Below, one piece after another: positions 45,269-55,451 of a stretch of DNA of 64,000 bases. This DNA comes from Winogradskyella pacifica (GTDB lineage Bacteria; Bacteroidota; Bacteroidia; Flavobacteriales; Flavobacteriaceae): the NCBI RefSeq assembly GCF_013403915.1, contig NZ_JABFDI010000001.1:248001-312000 (forward strand). The letters are read 5' to 3'. The position numbers and the translations under genes were made by a program. The number at the start of each line of letters is the position of its first letter. The stretch's first letter is position 1. The notes beneath the pieces are model-generated. The model had not been told where the DNA came from. It worked only from the letters and a program-made list of their open reading frames with translations, and ran no database searches.

Positions 45269-47710
45269 ATGAACGCTCGTTCTTTAATTCTTTTGCTTAC
45301 CATATTATGCATTGCAACTTCTAGTATTGCTCAAAATAAAAAAACATTAAATATTCAGCGTTCTGCATTAGAACCTAAAATAGATGGCATTTTAGACGAT
45401 GTAATTTGGCAAAATGCAGAAATGGCCACAGGTTTTCTTTCAAATAGACCCGAAATTGGAAAAGAAGCTCCGCATAACGAACGTACAGAAGTAAAAATGA
45501 CATACGATGATAAAGCTATTTATGTTGCAGCTTATCTTTACGACGACCCTTCTAAAATAATGAAACAACTGACCAATAGAGATAATTTTGGTCAGACAGA
45601 CTACTTTATATTAGTACTAAACCCCAATAACGACGCCCAAAACGACACCGCTTTTTATGTTTTTAGTTCTGGACAGCAAGCTGATGCTATTCAAAGTCCA
45701 ACTATTGGCGAGGATTTTGGTTGGAATGCCGTTTGGGACAGTGCAGTGAAAATTGTGGACGACGGTTGGATTGTAGAAATGAAAATCCCATACCGAACGT
45801 TACGTTTCGCAGACCAAGACGAACCGACTTGGGGAGTTCAATTTCATAGAGAATTTAGACGCTCTAGATCGCGATTTACTTGGAATCCAATTGATCCAAC
45901 TCAAGGCTATTCTGGATTATACCATGCCGAAGTAAAAGGTCTTAAAGACGTAAAACCTCCCGTTAGGTTAAACCTCTACCCTTTTACAACAGGAATTGCA
46001 AATAACTATGACGGAGACACAGACACGGATTTAAAATTCGGAATGGATGTTAAATACGGACTCACAGATAATTTTACCTTAGATGCGACATTGGTTCCTG
46101 ATTTTAGTCAAGCCGGATTTGATAATGTTGTTTTAAACCTTGGCCCTTTTGAACAAACCTTCTCTGAACAACGTCAATTTTTCACGGAAGGTGTCGATTT
46201 ATTTTCTAAAGGAGATTTGTTTTTTTCTAGACGAATTGGAAATAGACCAAGTGGACAGCTTAGTCTTGATGAAAATGAAAACGTCACTTCACCTAATGAA
46301 GTTAAGGTATTAAACGCCGTAAAAGTTTCTGGTAGAACTAAAAATGGCTTAGGTATTGGTTTCTTTAATGCGATTACAGAAAAAACAACGGCTACCATTA
46401 AAAACTCAGTAACAGATGAAAAACGTAATGCCGTTGTAGAACCATTTGCTAATTACAATATCTTAGTCGTAGACCAACAATTTAATGGTAATTCGTCCGT
46501 AAGTTTAATTAACACCAATGTACTGAGAGAAGGCCATTTTAGAGATGCTAATGCTACAGCGTTAGTTGCAAATATCATTAATAAACGGAATACCTATAGT
46601 GTAGCAACAGATTTACGAATGAGCAATGTAAATTATCAAAACACCAATAGTGAAACCGGTTTTAGTAGTTATTTAAAGTTAGCTAAAATTCATGGTAATT
46701 TACGCTATAGCTTAGAACACAGTTTTGCCGACACTAAATTCGATATTAATGATTTAGGCTTATTATTGCGAAATAATTACAACAATTTTAGCTCTGATAT
46801 CTCGTATCAAACTTTTGAGCCAAGCGGGAATTTAAATAACTATAGTGTTAGCACCTACTTTAATTACAATAGACTAGCAAAGCCTAATGTGTACGCTCAA
46901 TTTAATTTGGGAGCTTCATATCAAGCCACCACAACCAACTTAGATGGTTTTGGGTTTAACTTAAGTGCTGAGCCAGGCAAACAAAACGATTACTTTGAAT
47001 CTCGAGATGGCAGACCTTTTATTTATGAAAATTATACAAGTGCGGGAGGTTGGATTTCTTCAAATTACAACCGAATTTTTGCTTTCGATTTTAGAGTGAA
47101 TGCCGGATCAATGTTTGAAGATGGTAGAGATTTATTTAATTATGATATTGAAGTTGAACCACGTGTAAGACTCAATGACAAACTTCTATTTATATATCAA
47201 TTTTACTATGATTTCACTAACGGTGGACGCGGTTTTGCAACTGAGGAAGATAATCAGCCTATTTTCGGTGAACGCAATAGACAAATTATAACTAATAGTG
47301 TGTCTGTTAACTACGCATTTAACCCTTATAAATCTATAGCATTAAGTTTTAGACATTATTGGGATACCGTAAAGTATGACAACGACTTATTTACGTTATT
47401 AGATTCTGGTCGATTAACAACAGCTTCTGGTTATGCCTTAGACAACATTAGTAGTGATCCTGATATTAATTTTAGCACTTGGAATATCGATTTAAGCTAC
47501 TCTTGGCAATTTGCACCCGGAAGTTTTTTAACGGCTTTATACCGTAATCAACTATTTAATTTAGACACGCTCGCTGAGTATAACTATTCTGAAAGTGTTG
47601 ATACCTTATTTGAGCAACCTATGCAGCACACGCTTTCTGTTAGATTGCAATATTTTATTGACTTTAATGGTATGAAATCTATTTTCAATTCTAATAAATC
47701 TGATTCTTAG
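45269..47710 (+). CDS. DUF5916 outer-membrane protein with CBM9-like domain
   Basis: An 813-aa secreted protein. A signal peptide (about 20 residues, ending ATSSIAQ) is followed by a family-9-carbohydrate-binding-like beta-sandwich (about 25-210, LEPKIDGILDDVIWQNAE and EMKIPYRTLRF), then the DUF5916 region, whose many amphipathic strands suggest an outer-membrane barrel (VPDFSQAGFDNVVLNLGPFE is typical). Common in Bacteroidota; function undefined. The ATG at 45269 gives a proper signal peptide. Confidence 0.88.
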   Translation: MNARSLILLLTILCIATSSIAQNKKTLNIQRSALEPKIDGILDDVIWQNAEMATGFLSNRPEIGKEAPHNERTEVKMTYDDKAIYVAAYLYDDPSKIMKQLTNRDNFGQTDYFILVLNPNNDAQNDTAFYVFSSGQQADAIQSPTIGEDFGWNAVWDSAVKIVDDGWIVEMKIPYRTLRFADQDEPTWGVQFHREFRRSRSRFTWNPIDPTQGYSGLYHAEVKGLKDVKPPVRLNLYPFTTGIANNYDGDTDTDLKFGMDVKYGLTDNFTLDATLVPDFSQAGFDNVVLNLGPFEQTFSEQRQFFTEGVDLFSKGDLFFSRRIGNRPSGQLSLDENENVTSPNEVKVLNAVKVSGRTKNGLGIGFFNAITEKTTATIKNSVTDEKRNAVVEPFANYNILVVDQQFNGNSSVSLINTNVLREGHFRDANATALVANIINKRNTYSVATDLRMSNVNYQNTNSETGFSSYLKLAKIHGNLRYSLEHSFADTKFDINDLGLLLRNNYNNFSSDISYQTFEPSGNLNNYSVSTYFNYNRLAKPNVYAQFNLGASYQATTTNLDGFGFNLSAEPGKQNDYFESRDGRPFIYENYTSAGGWISSNYNRIFAFDFRVNAGSMFEDGRDLFNYDIEVEPRVRLNDKLLFIYQFYYDFTNGGRGFATEEDNQPIFGERNRQIITNSVSVNYAFNPYKSIALSFRHYWDTVKYDNDLFTLLDSGRLTTASGYALDNISSDPDINFSTWNIDLSYSWQFAPGSFLTALYRNQLFNLDTLAEYNYSESVDTLFEQPMQHTLSVRLQYFIDFNGMKSIFNSNKSDS

Positions 47711-47749
47711 TATTGTAAAATTAGGCATTAAGTAGTACTTTCACATCGT

Positions 47750-48427
47750 ATGAGTAAAACTGTTATTTCCGCAAAGCAAATTAAGAAAGCCTATAAAGAT
47801 CTCGAGGTCTTAAAAGGTGTAGACTTAACTATTTTAGAAGGTGAAATCATTTCTATTGTTGGAGCTTCTGGTGCCGGCAAAACGACGCTGCTTCAAATTT
47901 TAGGTACTTTAGATAAACCCGATTATAAGTCAGATACTGAACTGATTATAAACGAGCAATCTATTAAATCTTTAAATGATAAAGATTTAGCAAAATTCAG
48001 AAATAAGAACATTGGTTTTATATTTCAATTTCATCAGTTATTACCAGAATTTTCTGCTTTAGAGAATGTATGTATTCCTGCGTTTATTAATAACACACCA
48101 AAAGCTGATGCTGAAAAGCGCGCTATCGAATTGTTAGATTATTTAGGTTTAAAGGATCGCATTCATCATAAACCTAATAGCATGTCTGGTGGCGAGCAAC
48201 AACGTGTGGCTGTTGCTAGAGCTTTAATTAACAGTCCGAATATCATTTTTGCAGATGAACCTTCAGGGAATTTAGATAGCGAATCTGCAGATCAGCTTCA
48301 TAATTTATTCTTCAAACTTAGAGATGAGTTTAATCAAACCTTCGTCATCGTAACACACAACCATGAATTAGCTGAAATGGCAGACCGTAAGTTGACGATG
48401 GTTGATGGTAAGATTGTTAGTGAATAG
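47750..48427 (+). CDS. ABC transporter ATP-binding protein (LolD/MacB type)
   Basis: A 225-aa ATPase. Walker A is [15 protein letters not shown], the signature is [15 protein letters not shown], Walker B is [16 protein letters not shown], and the switch histidine is in [14 protein letters not shown]. The GNLDSES motif and size put it in the LolD/FtsE/MacB class. No permease gene is adjacent, so the LolCE-like partner is elsewhere. It would drive lipoprotein release or another mechanotransmission process. It converges with the DUF3999 gene 7 bp downstream. Confidence 0.9.
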   Translation: MSKTVISAKQIKKAYKDLEVLKGVDLTILEGEIISIVGASGAGKTTLLQILGTLDKPDYKSDTELIINEQSIKSLNDKDLAKFRNKNIGFIFQFHQLLPEFSALENVCIPAFINNTPKADAEKRAIELLDYLGLKDRIHHKPNSMSGGEQQRVAVARALINSPNIIFADEPSGNLDSESADQLHNLFFKLRDEFNQTFVIVTHNHELAEMADRKLTMVDGKIVSE

Positions 48428-48434
48428 CAAAAGA

Positions 48435-49664
48435 CTAGCTCTTCTTTAGCATCTTCAATGTAAAGCCTCCAAGGATTAAAATGACAACAATAATAATTGC
48501 CCAAAGCCAATAACTGTTTTCAAATAGTGGTTTTACTTTTGCTTGTTTTTGCTTTATTATAATTTGCTCTGCTCCTATTTTTAAAGCTTTTAATGCTTTA
48601 GGTATTTTAGTTTCAAACTTAGCAATGTCGTAATTTGGTGTACTCGCTGCGGGATTACCATAAACCAACATATAATCTGCTGGCTCTGTAAATCGTCCTA
48701 CTAATTGATGCTCGTAGCCTTTTACAGAAATATCTTTTATGGTTAGCGGCTGATTGTCGCCATTGTAAATTGTTATTTTTAGATGCTTCGCAATCGTATT
48801 TGAAATTTTAAAACGATTAGCTTCTAGTGAATTTAATGTCGCATTTTTAATCGTTGTATAACTGTATTTCCACCCTTTTTCAGTTTTTATACTATCGCTT
48901 TTATATTCAATCTTTAAAGGTCTGTAATAATCAAAGGTATTACCAACGTCAATATGTAATTGACTTATGGATACCGATTGTTCTAAGCCTAAATTAATTA
49001 CGGTCGCTTTCTGTTTCTTATCATCTGTGATTGCCATAGTCTTAATAGCATGATTCACAAAACTTCCTTCAGTGATTTCGTATTTAAAAAGTTGCGCTGA
49101 TTGTAGTTCTGGCTGGTCTTTTTGTTTTACTAAAAGTCTAAAAAAACGGTATTTAGCATCCGGAAAATCTAACTTGGTAAATTTAAAATCAGTCGTTTCA
49201 TTTTTTATGGACATAATTCTATAATCTTCAAGAATTGTAAACCATTCTTGTTGATTCTGGCTGCCTTGCAATTCGATTCTCCAATCAAAATTTTGCTCCT
49301 TAAAATTTAGATGAATCTGATTAATAATGTCTTCAGAATTTAACTGAAATGTAAAATAATGGCCATTTAGTCCTTTCGTTTTATTAATGATATCAAATGA
49401 AATGGTTTTACTCACGATTTTCTCAGAAAGCACTTGTAACAAATACGGAGCTTCAATGGTATCCGTTTTTGTTACTCCATAAATCCGAAGGTCTGACAAA
49501 TCCGAATTCACTTTTCCGAATACAGCGTCTGGCAAAGCAACTTTATGCCACTCGTCATTGACTTCATTTAGTGGTCTTTTATAATTATAAGATTCAATTT
49601 GCGCACCACAAAATGAAGTACAACCTATAAGAAAACCTATAAATAATCTAGTTGTTAACGTCAT
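48435..49664 (-). CDS. DUF3999-like envelope protein
   Basis: A 409-aa protein with an N-terminal signal peptide (about residues 1-22, GFLIGCTSFCGAQIE), a large periplasmic beta-rich region, and one C-terminal membrane helix (LWAIIIVVILILGGFTLKML). ALPDAVFGKVNSDLSDLRIY near the N-terminus agrees with the DUF3999 family. It overlaps the end of the DUF2339 gene by 17 bp. DUF3999 and DUF2339 genes are neighbours in many bacteria, so the products probably form one membrane complex of unknown role. Confidence 0.82.
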   Translation of the reverse strand: MTLTTRLFIGFLIGCTSFCGAQIESYNYKRPLNEVNDEWHKVALPDAVFGKVNSDLSDLRIYGVTKTDTIEAPYLLQVLSEKIVSKTISFDIINKTKGLNGHYFTFQLNSEDIINQIHLNFKEQNFDWRIELQGSQNQQEWFTILEDYRIMSIKNETTDFKFTKLDFPDAKYRFFRLLVKQKDQPELQSAQLFKYEITEGSFVNHAIKTMAITDDKKQKATVINLGLEQSVSISQLHIDVGNTFDYYRPLKIEYKSDSIKTEKGWKYSYTTIKNATLNSLEANRFKISNTIAKHLKITIYNGDNQPLTIKDISVKGYEHQLVGRFTEPADYMLVYGNPAASTPNYDIAKFETKIPKALKALKIGAEQIIIKQKQAKVKPLFENSYWLWAIIIVVILILGGFTLKMLKKS

Positions 49665-52044
49665 CTGAAATTTGATTTTTGTATTTGTTGTATAAAAACG
49701 AAATGATTAAAAGTAACACCCCAAGCGACACAAACACTATGGTTTTTGAAATGGTATTAAGGTGTACAATATCGTAAAAGAATAGTTTTACCAAGGTAAT
49801 TGCAAAGAAAGCCATGCCTCCAATTCGCAAATAGACTTTGTTTTTCCAAATTCCAAAAGCAATTAATAAGAACGAATACACTCCCCAAAGTATGCTCAAC
49901 CCAAGTTTATACGATTGCGTAGATTCCGATAGATCCATCCAATGAATAAGCTCGCTACTCAATACCCAGATTATGGAAACATGAAGTATAATATCGTAGC
50001 CGATTTTATAGCCTTTGGCAATGCCTTCACGCTTAATAAATTTATAACAGGTATATAATGCTAGTGCTAAAAAGGCAAAACACACATAACGAATCCATAA
50101 ATGAAAGCTGCTTTGAGCAAAATAGTCTGAAGGATTTAAATAACTTTCTCTTAATTCACTTAGAATAAGTAAGCCTTGTGTTAAGAACACAAAAATGCTA
50201 ACAACGGTTAACCCTAAAGCGATTTTTTCGAATAATTTATGTTTTATAATCTTGAAATTAATCAGAGATAATAATGCCGTAAACAGTAAAGAATAGTTGA
50301 GAATCCAAATAATTTTAAAGTCGAATAAATCATAATTACTAAAAGTTTCATCGTAATTATCTTCTGTCGGAATTTTCAATTGAGAATTATAAAATATCTG
50401 ATCCCAATACATTTCAATTTCTAATCTAAAGGCATAATAAGCACTAAATAATAAAATTGCAGGAATAGAGTAAGTGAATAAACGGTTCCAAATAGAATTA
50501 GGCTTTAAAGCAGAGGCATAATCTTCTTTCCTAGAGAGCCAAACGATAACGCCAAATGCAGCAACAAACAACATTGAAGTTAAAAAGTAGATATTAAAAA
50601 TAGTAGTTACTTTATTTTCTGCATCAATAGTGTAATATAAACTATAGCCATTAGACCAATCTTCTAGAAGGCTAATAAAGGCTAACACCATCAATGGGTA
50701 CGATAGTTTCTCATACACGGTAATCCCTTTTGTTCGTCCTAACCAAAATAACAAAGCAGCCTCACTTACCCATAAAAGCGTCACCCAATTACCATTTAAT
50801 TGCACAGGGATTGTAATGGTTATAAAGACTAAAACCATTGCCGAAGCTAAGTAAAACAGGTTTTTATCCCCTAATTTCATCTTATAAAAAAGCACACTAA
50901 CTATAAAATGAATAACCGCATTACCAAGAGTAAATAGTCCTAAAAGTTGCGAACCTGTTTCATGGTTTTCTAAAATAGCATAGCCAAATCCAAAAAACAA
51001 AAACGAATTAAGTAGTAATAAGAAAACATCACTTCCTTTAAAGACTTCACGCTTAAGCATTTTATAGGCTAAAAATGTGATGTAAAAAATAATAAAGAAT
51101 AAACTTAGAAAAGTTAAAGCTAGACCAAACAGCTCATCTTCATAATATTCAACAAAGAACCACGATCCAAAAATGAGCCAAGTAAATATAAAGGCTGAAT
51201 AGTATAATGATTTCCAATGTTTCTTAAAGGAAAGTACTAATATCCCAATATTAATTATCACCATATAGCTGAACAGTACTTCTACTTGCCCAGAGCCAGT
51301 ACTCAGTAAAAACGGAACCGCATAAGCACCAACTAAACCAATATGAGCAATGACTTGTTTATTATAACTTATGGCAGCTACGACCGTAAATGTTGTAAAA
51401 ATCACCATGAGCGCAAACGCAAAAACCTGAGGTATCAGATCATAAAAGCTGTAGGCGAAAAAGGTGATAAAATATAGGATTACAATCGACCCACTGACCA
51501 AAACGGCACTGTAGGATTCATATTTTTCTTTTAGTTTAATACCAAAGCCTAATAAACCAATAGCTGTTAAATAACCAAGGATAATTCGTGTTAATGGACT
51601 TATTAATTCGTTTTCGATGGAGTATTTAGCACCAATTGCCACACCAATGACAGTAATGATAATTCCAATTTTATTTAAAAGATTTTCACCAATAAACTTT
51701 TCAATACTCGATTTCGATTTTGGCTTTTTATCAGTTATATTTTTTTCTTCGGCTTCAACGCGTTCAGCTTCATATTCAGTTTCTAAAATAGGTTGCGTTT
51801 CATGCTCAACAGATTCGCTAGCTTCAGCGATAAATTCTACGACCTCTTTTAAATCTTTTACTGGTGATTCATCTGGCTGAATTTCCTCAATAGTTGAAAC
51901 GGTTTTATCTTCAAAAGAACCCGATTTTAAGTGATACAGTTCCTCTTTTAAACTATTAATTTCAGAAGAAAATTCGGCTTGCTTTTTAAAAAGCAGCTCT
52001 AACTTCTCAATGAGTTTATCAATAAGCTCTTGATTTGTTGCCAT
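49648..52044 (-). CDS. DUF2339 polytopic membrane protein
   Basis: A 798-aa inner-membrane protein. The N-terminal 50 residues form a coiled coil (ELIDKLIEKLELLFKKQAEF), then an acidic disordered linker (about 55-110), then more than 20 hydrophobic helices to the end, as in the DUF2339 family. I start it at MATNQEL; longer frames add residues not typical of the family. Function unknown; coupled to the DUF3999 protein by a 17-bp overlap. Confidence 0.85.
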   Translation of the reverse strand: MATNQELIDKLIEKLELLFKKQAEFSSEINSLKEELYHLKSGSFEDKTVSTIEEIQPDESPVKDLKEVVEFIAEASESVEHETQPILETEYEAERVEAEEKNITDKKPKSKSSIEKFIGENLLNKIGIIITVIGVAIGAKYSIENELISPLTRIILGYLTAIGLLGFGIKLKEKYESYSAVLVSGSIVILYFITFFAYSFYDLIPQVFAFALMVIFTTFTVVAAISYNKQVIAHIGLVGAYAVPFLLSTGSGQVEVLFSYMVIINIGILVLSFKKHWKSLYYSAFIFTWLIFGSWFFVEYYEDELFGLALTFLSLFFIIFYITFLAYKMLKREVFKGSDVFLLLLNSFLFFGFGYAILENHETGSQLLGLFTLGNAVIHFIVSVLFYKMKLGDKNLFYLASAMVLVFITITIPVQLNGNWVTLLWVSEAALLFWLGRTKGITVYEKLSYPLMVLAFISLLEDWSNGYSLYYTIDAENKVTTIFNIYFLTSMLFVAAFGVIVWLSRKEDYASALKPNSIWNRLFTYSIPAILLFSAYYAFRLEIEMYWDQIFYNSQLKIPTEDNYDETFSNYDLFDFKIIWILNYSLLFTALLSLINFKIIKHKLFEKIALGLTVVSIFVFLTQGLLILSELRESYLNPSDYFAQSSFHLWIRYVCFAFLALALYTCYKFIKREGIAKGYKIGYDIILHVSIIWVLSSELIHWMDLSESTQSYKLGLSILWGVYSFLLIAFGIWKNKVYLRIGGMAFFAITLVKLFFYDIVHLNTISKTIVFVSLGVLLLIISFLYNKYKNQISDDVNN

Positions 52045-52481
52045 ATACAATTGATTTGGTTGTCTTTTCATAAAGAAAGACACGGCTAAAATAGTTTTAA
52101 ATAACTGAACGGTCAACTTTGCGAATTGAAGTTCTATTTATTATCACATTTTATTGCGATTATGTACCATTTGTTTTTCATCTATAAGCTATTCCTATTA
52201 AAGAAGTTTAAACGCATCTAGACCAAAACCAACAGTCATTTATCCTTCTTAGATAACACTAATTAATTTGAATATAATTCACCTATATAACGTGTAATTT
52301 ATGTCTTTAATAATGGTTTAGGATATCATAAATCCTTTACAATAGAATTAATAAAACAATTATCAATTATATATAAAACTTATTAACTATTTGACTTAAA
52401 AGCTGTTTAAATAAAACCAAACATTATATCTAATTAAACTTACAAAAACTTTAATTTTGTAAAGCAATAAATACAATACAC
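52045..52481. promoter_or_regulatory. Divergent region between DUF2339 gene and fumC
   Basis: This 437-bp AT-rich gap holds no recognised gene. Near its right end TAATTTTG (52452-52459) is a good -7 box for fumC, 23 bp before its start. A weak AGGAT/ATCCT stem lies near 52320-52341. I see nothing else in it. Confidence 0.45.
52452..52459 (+). promoter_or_regulatory. Predicted -7 box of fumC
   Basis: TAATTTTG fits TAnnTTTG. Confidence 0.5.
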
Positions 52482-53879
52482 ATGAATTACCGAATTGAAA
52501 AAGACACAATGGGTGAGGTTAAAGTACCTGCCGACAAACTTTGGGGAGCACAAACAGAACGCTCTCGTAATAACTTTAAAATTGGTGCTTCTGCATCTAT
52601 GCCATTAGAAATTGTATACGGTTTTGCTTATTTGAAAAAAGCTGCTGCTTACACCAACTGTGAGCTAGACGTTTTATCTAAGGAAAAACGCGATTTAATT
52701 GCACAAGTTTGCGATGAAATATTAGAAGGCAAGCACAATGATCAATTTCCATTAGTTATTTGGCAAACAGGTTCTGGTACGCAAAGTAATATGAACGTTA
52801 ATGAGGTTGTGGCTAATAGAGCTCATCAAATCGCTGGTGGTGTTATAGGTGAAGGAGAAAAAACAATTCAACCTAACGATGATGTTAATAAATCGCAATC
52901 CTCTAACGATACGTTTCCAACAGGAATGCATATTGCAGCTTATAAAAAAGTGGTTGAAACGACAATTCCTGGAGTTATTCAATTAAGAAATACACTTCAT
53001 AAAAAATCATTAGAGTTTAAAACCGTAGTAAAAATTGGTCGTACACACCTAATGGATGCGACTCCATTGACTTTAGGTCAGGAATTTTCTGGATATGTAT
53101 CGCAATTAGATCATGGATTAAAGGCCTTAGAACATACCTTACCTCATTTAAGCGAATTGGCTTTGGGAGGAACAGCTGTAGGAACAGGACTGAATACTCC
53201 TGAAGGTTACGATGTTTTAGTTGCAAAATATATTGCAGAATTTACAGACTTACCTTTTATAACTGCAGAGAATAAATTTGAAGCTTTAGCAGCACATGAC
53301 GCTATTGTAGAAACGCATGGTGCTTTAAAATTATTAGCCGTTTCATTAAATAAAATAGCTAATGACATTAGAATGATGGCCTCTGGTCCGCGTTCAGGGA
53401 TTGGTGAAATCATAATTCCTGCAAATGAGCCTGGAAGTTCAATAATGCCAGGAAAAGTAAATCCTACACAATGTGAAGCATTAACTATGGTTTGTGCACA
53501 AGTTATGGGGAACGATGTTGCGATTTCTGTAGGTGGAACTCAAGGCCATTACGAGCTTAATGTTTTTAAACCGATGATGGCTGCAAACATTTTACAGTCT
53601 GCGCAATTAATTGGAGATGCTTGTGTTAGTTTTGAAGAACATTGTGCAAGTGGTATTGAACCAAATCACCAAGTGATTAAGCAGTTATTAAACAACTCAT
53701 TAATGCTAGTAACAGCACTAAACACAAAAATTGGGTATTATAAAGCTGCTGAGATTGCAAATACAGCACATAAAAATGGAACCACGTTAAAAGAAGAAGC
53801 TGTGAATTTAGGTTATGTTTCTGCTGAAGATTATGACGAATGGGTAAAACCAGAAAACATGGTCGGCACCTTAAAGTAA
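52482..53879 (+). CDS. fumC: Fumarate hydratase class II
   Basis: A 465-aa iron-independent TCA-cycle enzyme that interconverts fumarate and malate. It begins [18 protein letters not shown] and shows [31 protein letters not shown] (substrate site), [18 protein letters not shown], and the mobile-loop signature [16 protein letters not shown] with the catalytic serine. Length is normal for class II. It has its own promoter and terminator. Confidence 0.97.
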   Translation: MNYRIEKDTMGEVKVPADKLWGAQTERSRNNFKIGASASMPLEIVYGFAYLKKAAAYTNCELDVLSKEKRDLIAQVCDEILEGKHNDQFPLVIWQTGSGTQSNMNVNEVVANRAHQIAGGVIGEGEKTIQPNDDVNKSQSSNDTFPTGMHIAAYKKVVETTIPGVIQLRNTLHKKSLEFKTVVKIGRTHLMDATPLTLGQEFSGYVSQLDHGLKALEHTLPHLSELALGGTAVGTGLNTPEGYDVLVAKYIAEFTDLPFITAENKFEALAAHDAIVETHGALKLLAVSLNKIANDIRMMASGPRSGIGEIIIPANEPGSSIMPGKVNPTQCEALTMVCAQVMGNDVAISVGGTQGHYELNVFKPMMAANILQSAQLIGDACVSFEEHCASGIEPNHQVIKQLLNNSLMLVTALNTKIGYYKAAEIANTAHKNGTTLKEEAVNLGYVSAEDYDEWVKPENMVGTLK

Positions 53880-53892
53880 CGACAAAAGACTA

Positions 53893-53928
53893 AAAAAATC
53901 GACGAAATACATGTTTCGTCGATTTTTT
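53893..53928. terminator. Strong terminator after fumC
   Basis: A 15-bp perfect stem, with AAAAAATCGACGAAA (53893-53907) and its complement (53914-53928) and a TACATG loop, with T runs on both strands. Confidence 0.92.
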
Positions 53929-53959
53929 AGTATATTAGCATTTCTAAACTATAACTATT

Positions 53960-55354
53960 ATGAAACAAAAATTACTTTTTGGCTTTGCTATGCTCAGCTA
54001 TTTCGCTATGGCGCAAACCACTTTTCTACCTAAGGAAACGATTAATGCAAGTACCGGAGACGCCCCTTATACCATGACATCTGGTTTAATTGACGGAGAT
54101 GCATTCCCTGATATTATTATTGGTACATATTTAGGAAATACTATCGAATGGTATAAAAATAATGGTGATAATACATTTGCAATTCAACCTTTAATAACCA
54201 CCACATTAGAAGGTATTGGTTTTATTAAACTTGCGGATTTAAATGGAGATACTTTTTTAGACGTTATCGCATCTGGATATTCAAATGATAGTGTTGCATG
54301 GTACCCTAATGATGGTAGTGGAAATTTTTTAACTGAAAATATAATTTCGAGCGCAGTTGCAGGAGCTTCAGGATTCTCTGTTGGTGATATAGATAATGAT
54401 ACCTTTTTAGATATCGCTGTAACGGCTTACGATAATAATGAAGTTCTTTGGTTTTCAAATGATGGTACAGGTACATTTACTTTAGACGCCAACAAAATTG
54501 ATGACACTTTAGTAACCCCAGGTGCTATAGATATGAAAGATATTGATGGTGATGGTGATTTAGATGTTTTAGTAGGTACTGCTTTCTACGGAAGTGATGT
54601 TATTGAAATTTTCAGAAATAATTTAGCAATCGATGGCACAGTTTCATTTACTAAAGATGCCACAACTGTTGCAACAGGAAAAACGGGTATATTTCATGTG
54701 AGCTTTGAAGATATCGATGGTGATGCTGATTTAGATATTTTAGCTACTGAAGTGTCTTATGGCGGTGGACCAACAGGAAACTTATATTGGTATGAAGATA
54801 ATGGTTCTGGTTATACTGAAACCATTTTTACGACAACACTAACGAATCCTGCAATGGCTTTATTTAGAGACCTAGATAATGATGGCTTAAATGATATCGT
54901 ATTAGGTAATGGCGCTTCTGGCGTTGGGAATGACCTCGTATGGTTTAAAAATAATGGCTCAGGAAACTTTGATGCTGAAGATATCATCGATGATACTCAA
55001 AGTCAGGCTTTCGTACTCGCCATTGAAGATTACGATAACGATGGTGATTTAGATATCGCAACCTCTGCATATAATCAAGATGCCTTAAATTATTTTGAAA
55101 ATCAGAAAATTGTGCTAAGTGTGTCAGATGTTCAATTTCAAAATTTAACGATCTACCCTAACCCTACCAAAGATTACTTAACTTTTGAAGGTTTTAATAC
55201 TAACATCAATGTTACAGTTTATGATGTATTAGGAAAACAAGTACGCGTTAAAAATATAACTAATGGAGAAACACTTAATGTTTCGGAATTAGCAGCTGGT
55301 ATTTATACTATAAAAATTAATAATGAAGTGACTTCAAAATTCATAAAAGAATAA
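53960..55354 (+). CDS. T9SS-secreted FG-GAP/VCBS repeat protein
   Basis: A 464-aa extracellular protein. A signal peptide (about residues 1-18) precedes six or seven FG-GAP/VCBS-type repeats, each with a calcium-binding D-x-D-x-D-G pattern (DIDGDGDLDVL, DIDNDTFLDIAVT, DYDNDGDLDIATS), which probably fold as a beta-propeller. The last 70 residues are a type A sorting domain (YPNPTKDYLTFEG, then ELAAGIYTIKI), so it is secreted by the Por system and fixed at the surface or released. Ligand unknown. Confidence 0.92.
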   Translation: MKQKLLFGFAMLSYFAMAQTTFLPKETINASTGDAPYTMTSGLIDGDAFPDIIIGTYLGNTIEWYKNNGDNTFAIQPLITTTLEGIGFIKLADLNGDTFLDVIASGYSNDSVAWYPNDGSGNFLTENIISSAVAGASGFSVGDIDNDTFLDIAVTAYDNNEVLWFSNDGTGTFTLDANKIDDTLVTPGAIDMKDIDGDGDLDVLVGTAFYGSDVIEIFRNNLAIDGTVSFTKDATTVATGKTGIFHVSFEDIDGDADLDILATEVSYGGGPTGNLYWYEDNGSGYTETIFTTTLTNPAMALFRDLDNDGLNDIVLGNGASGVGNDLVWFKNNGSGNFDAEDIIDDTQSQAFVLAIEDYDNDGDLDIATSAYNQDALNYFENQKIVLSVSDVQFQNLTIYPNPTKDYLTFEGFNTNINVTVYDVLGKQVRVKNITNGETLNVSELAAGIYTIKINNEVTSKFIKE

Positions 55355-55375
55355 AGAAATACTTTTTTAAATATT

Positions 55376-55409
55376 AAAAACGCTAGTAAATTGTTACTAG
55401 CGTTTTTTT
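55376..55409. terminator. Terminator after the FG-GAP gene
   Basis: CGCTAGTAA (55381-55389) pairs with TTACTAGCG (55394-55402) around an ATTG loop, extended by A and T runs. Confidence 0.9.
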
Positions 55410-55451
55410 TTGTTCAAAAAAATAGCAATCTTTACAAAAATACCAACTCAT

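Noticed and set aside
52117..52451. Possible non-coding RNA in the long gap before fumC
   Set aside because: No conserved structure, terminator or strong promoter inside; only the fumC -7 box is convincing.
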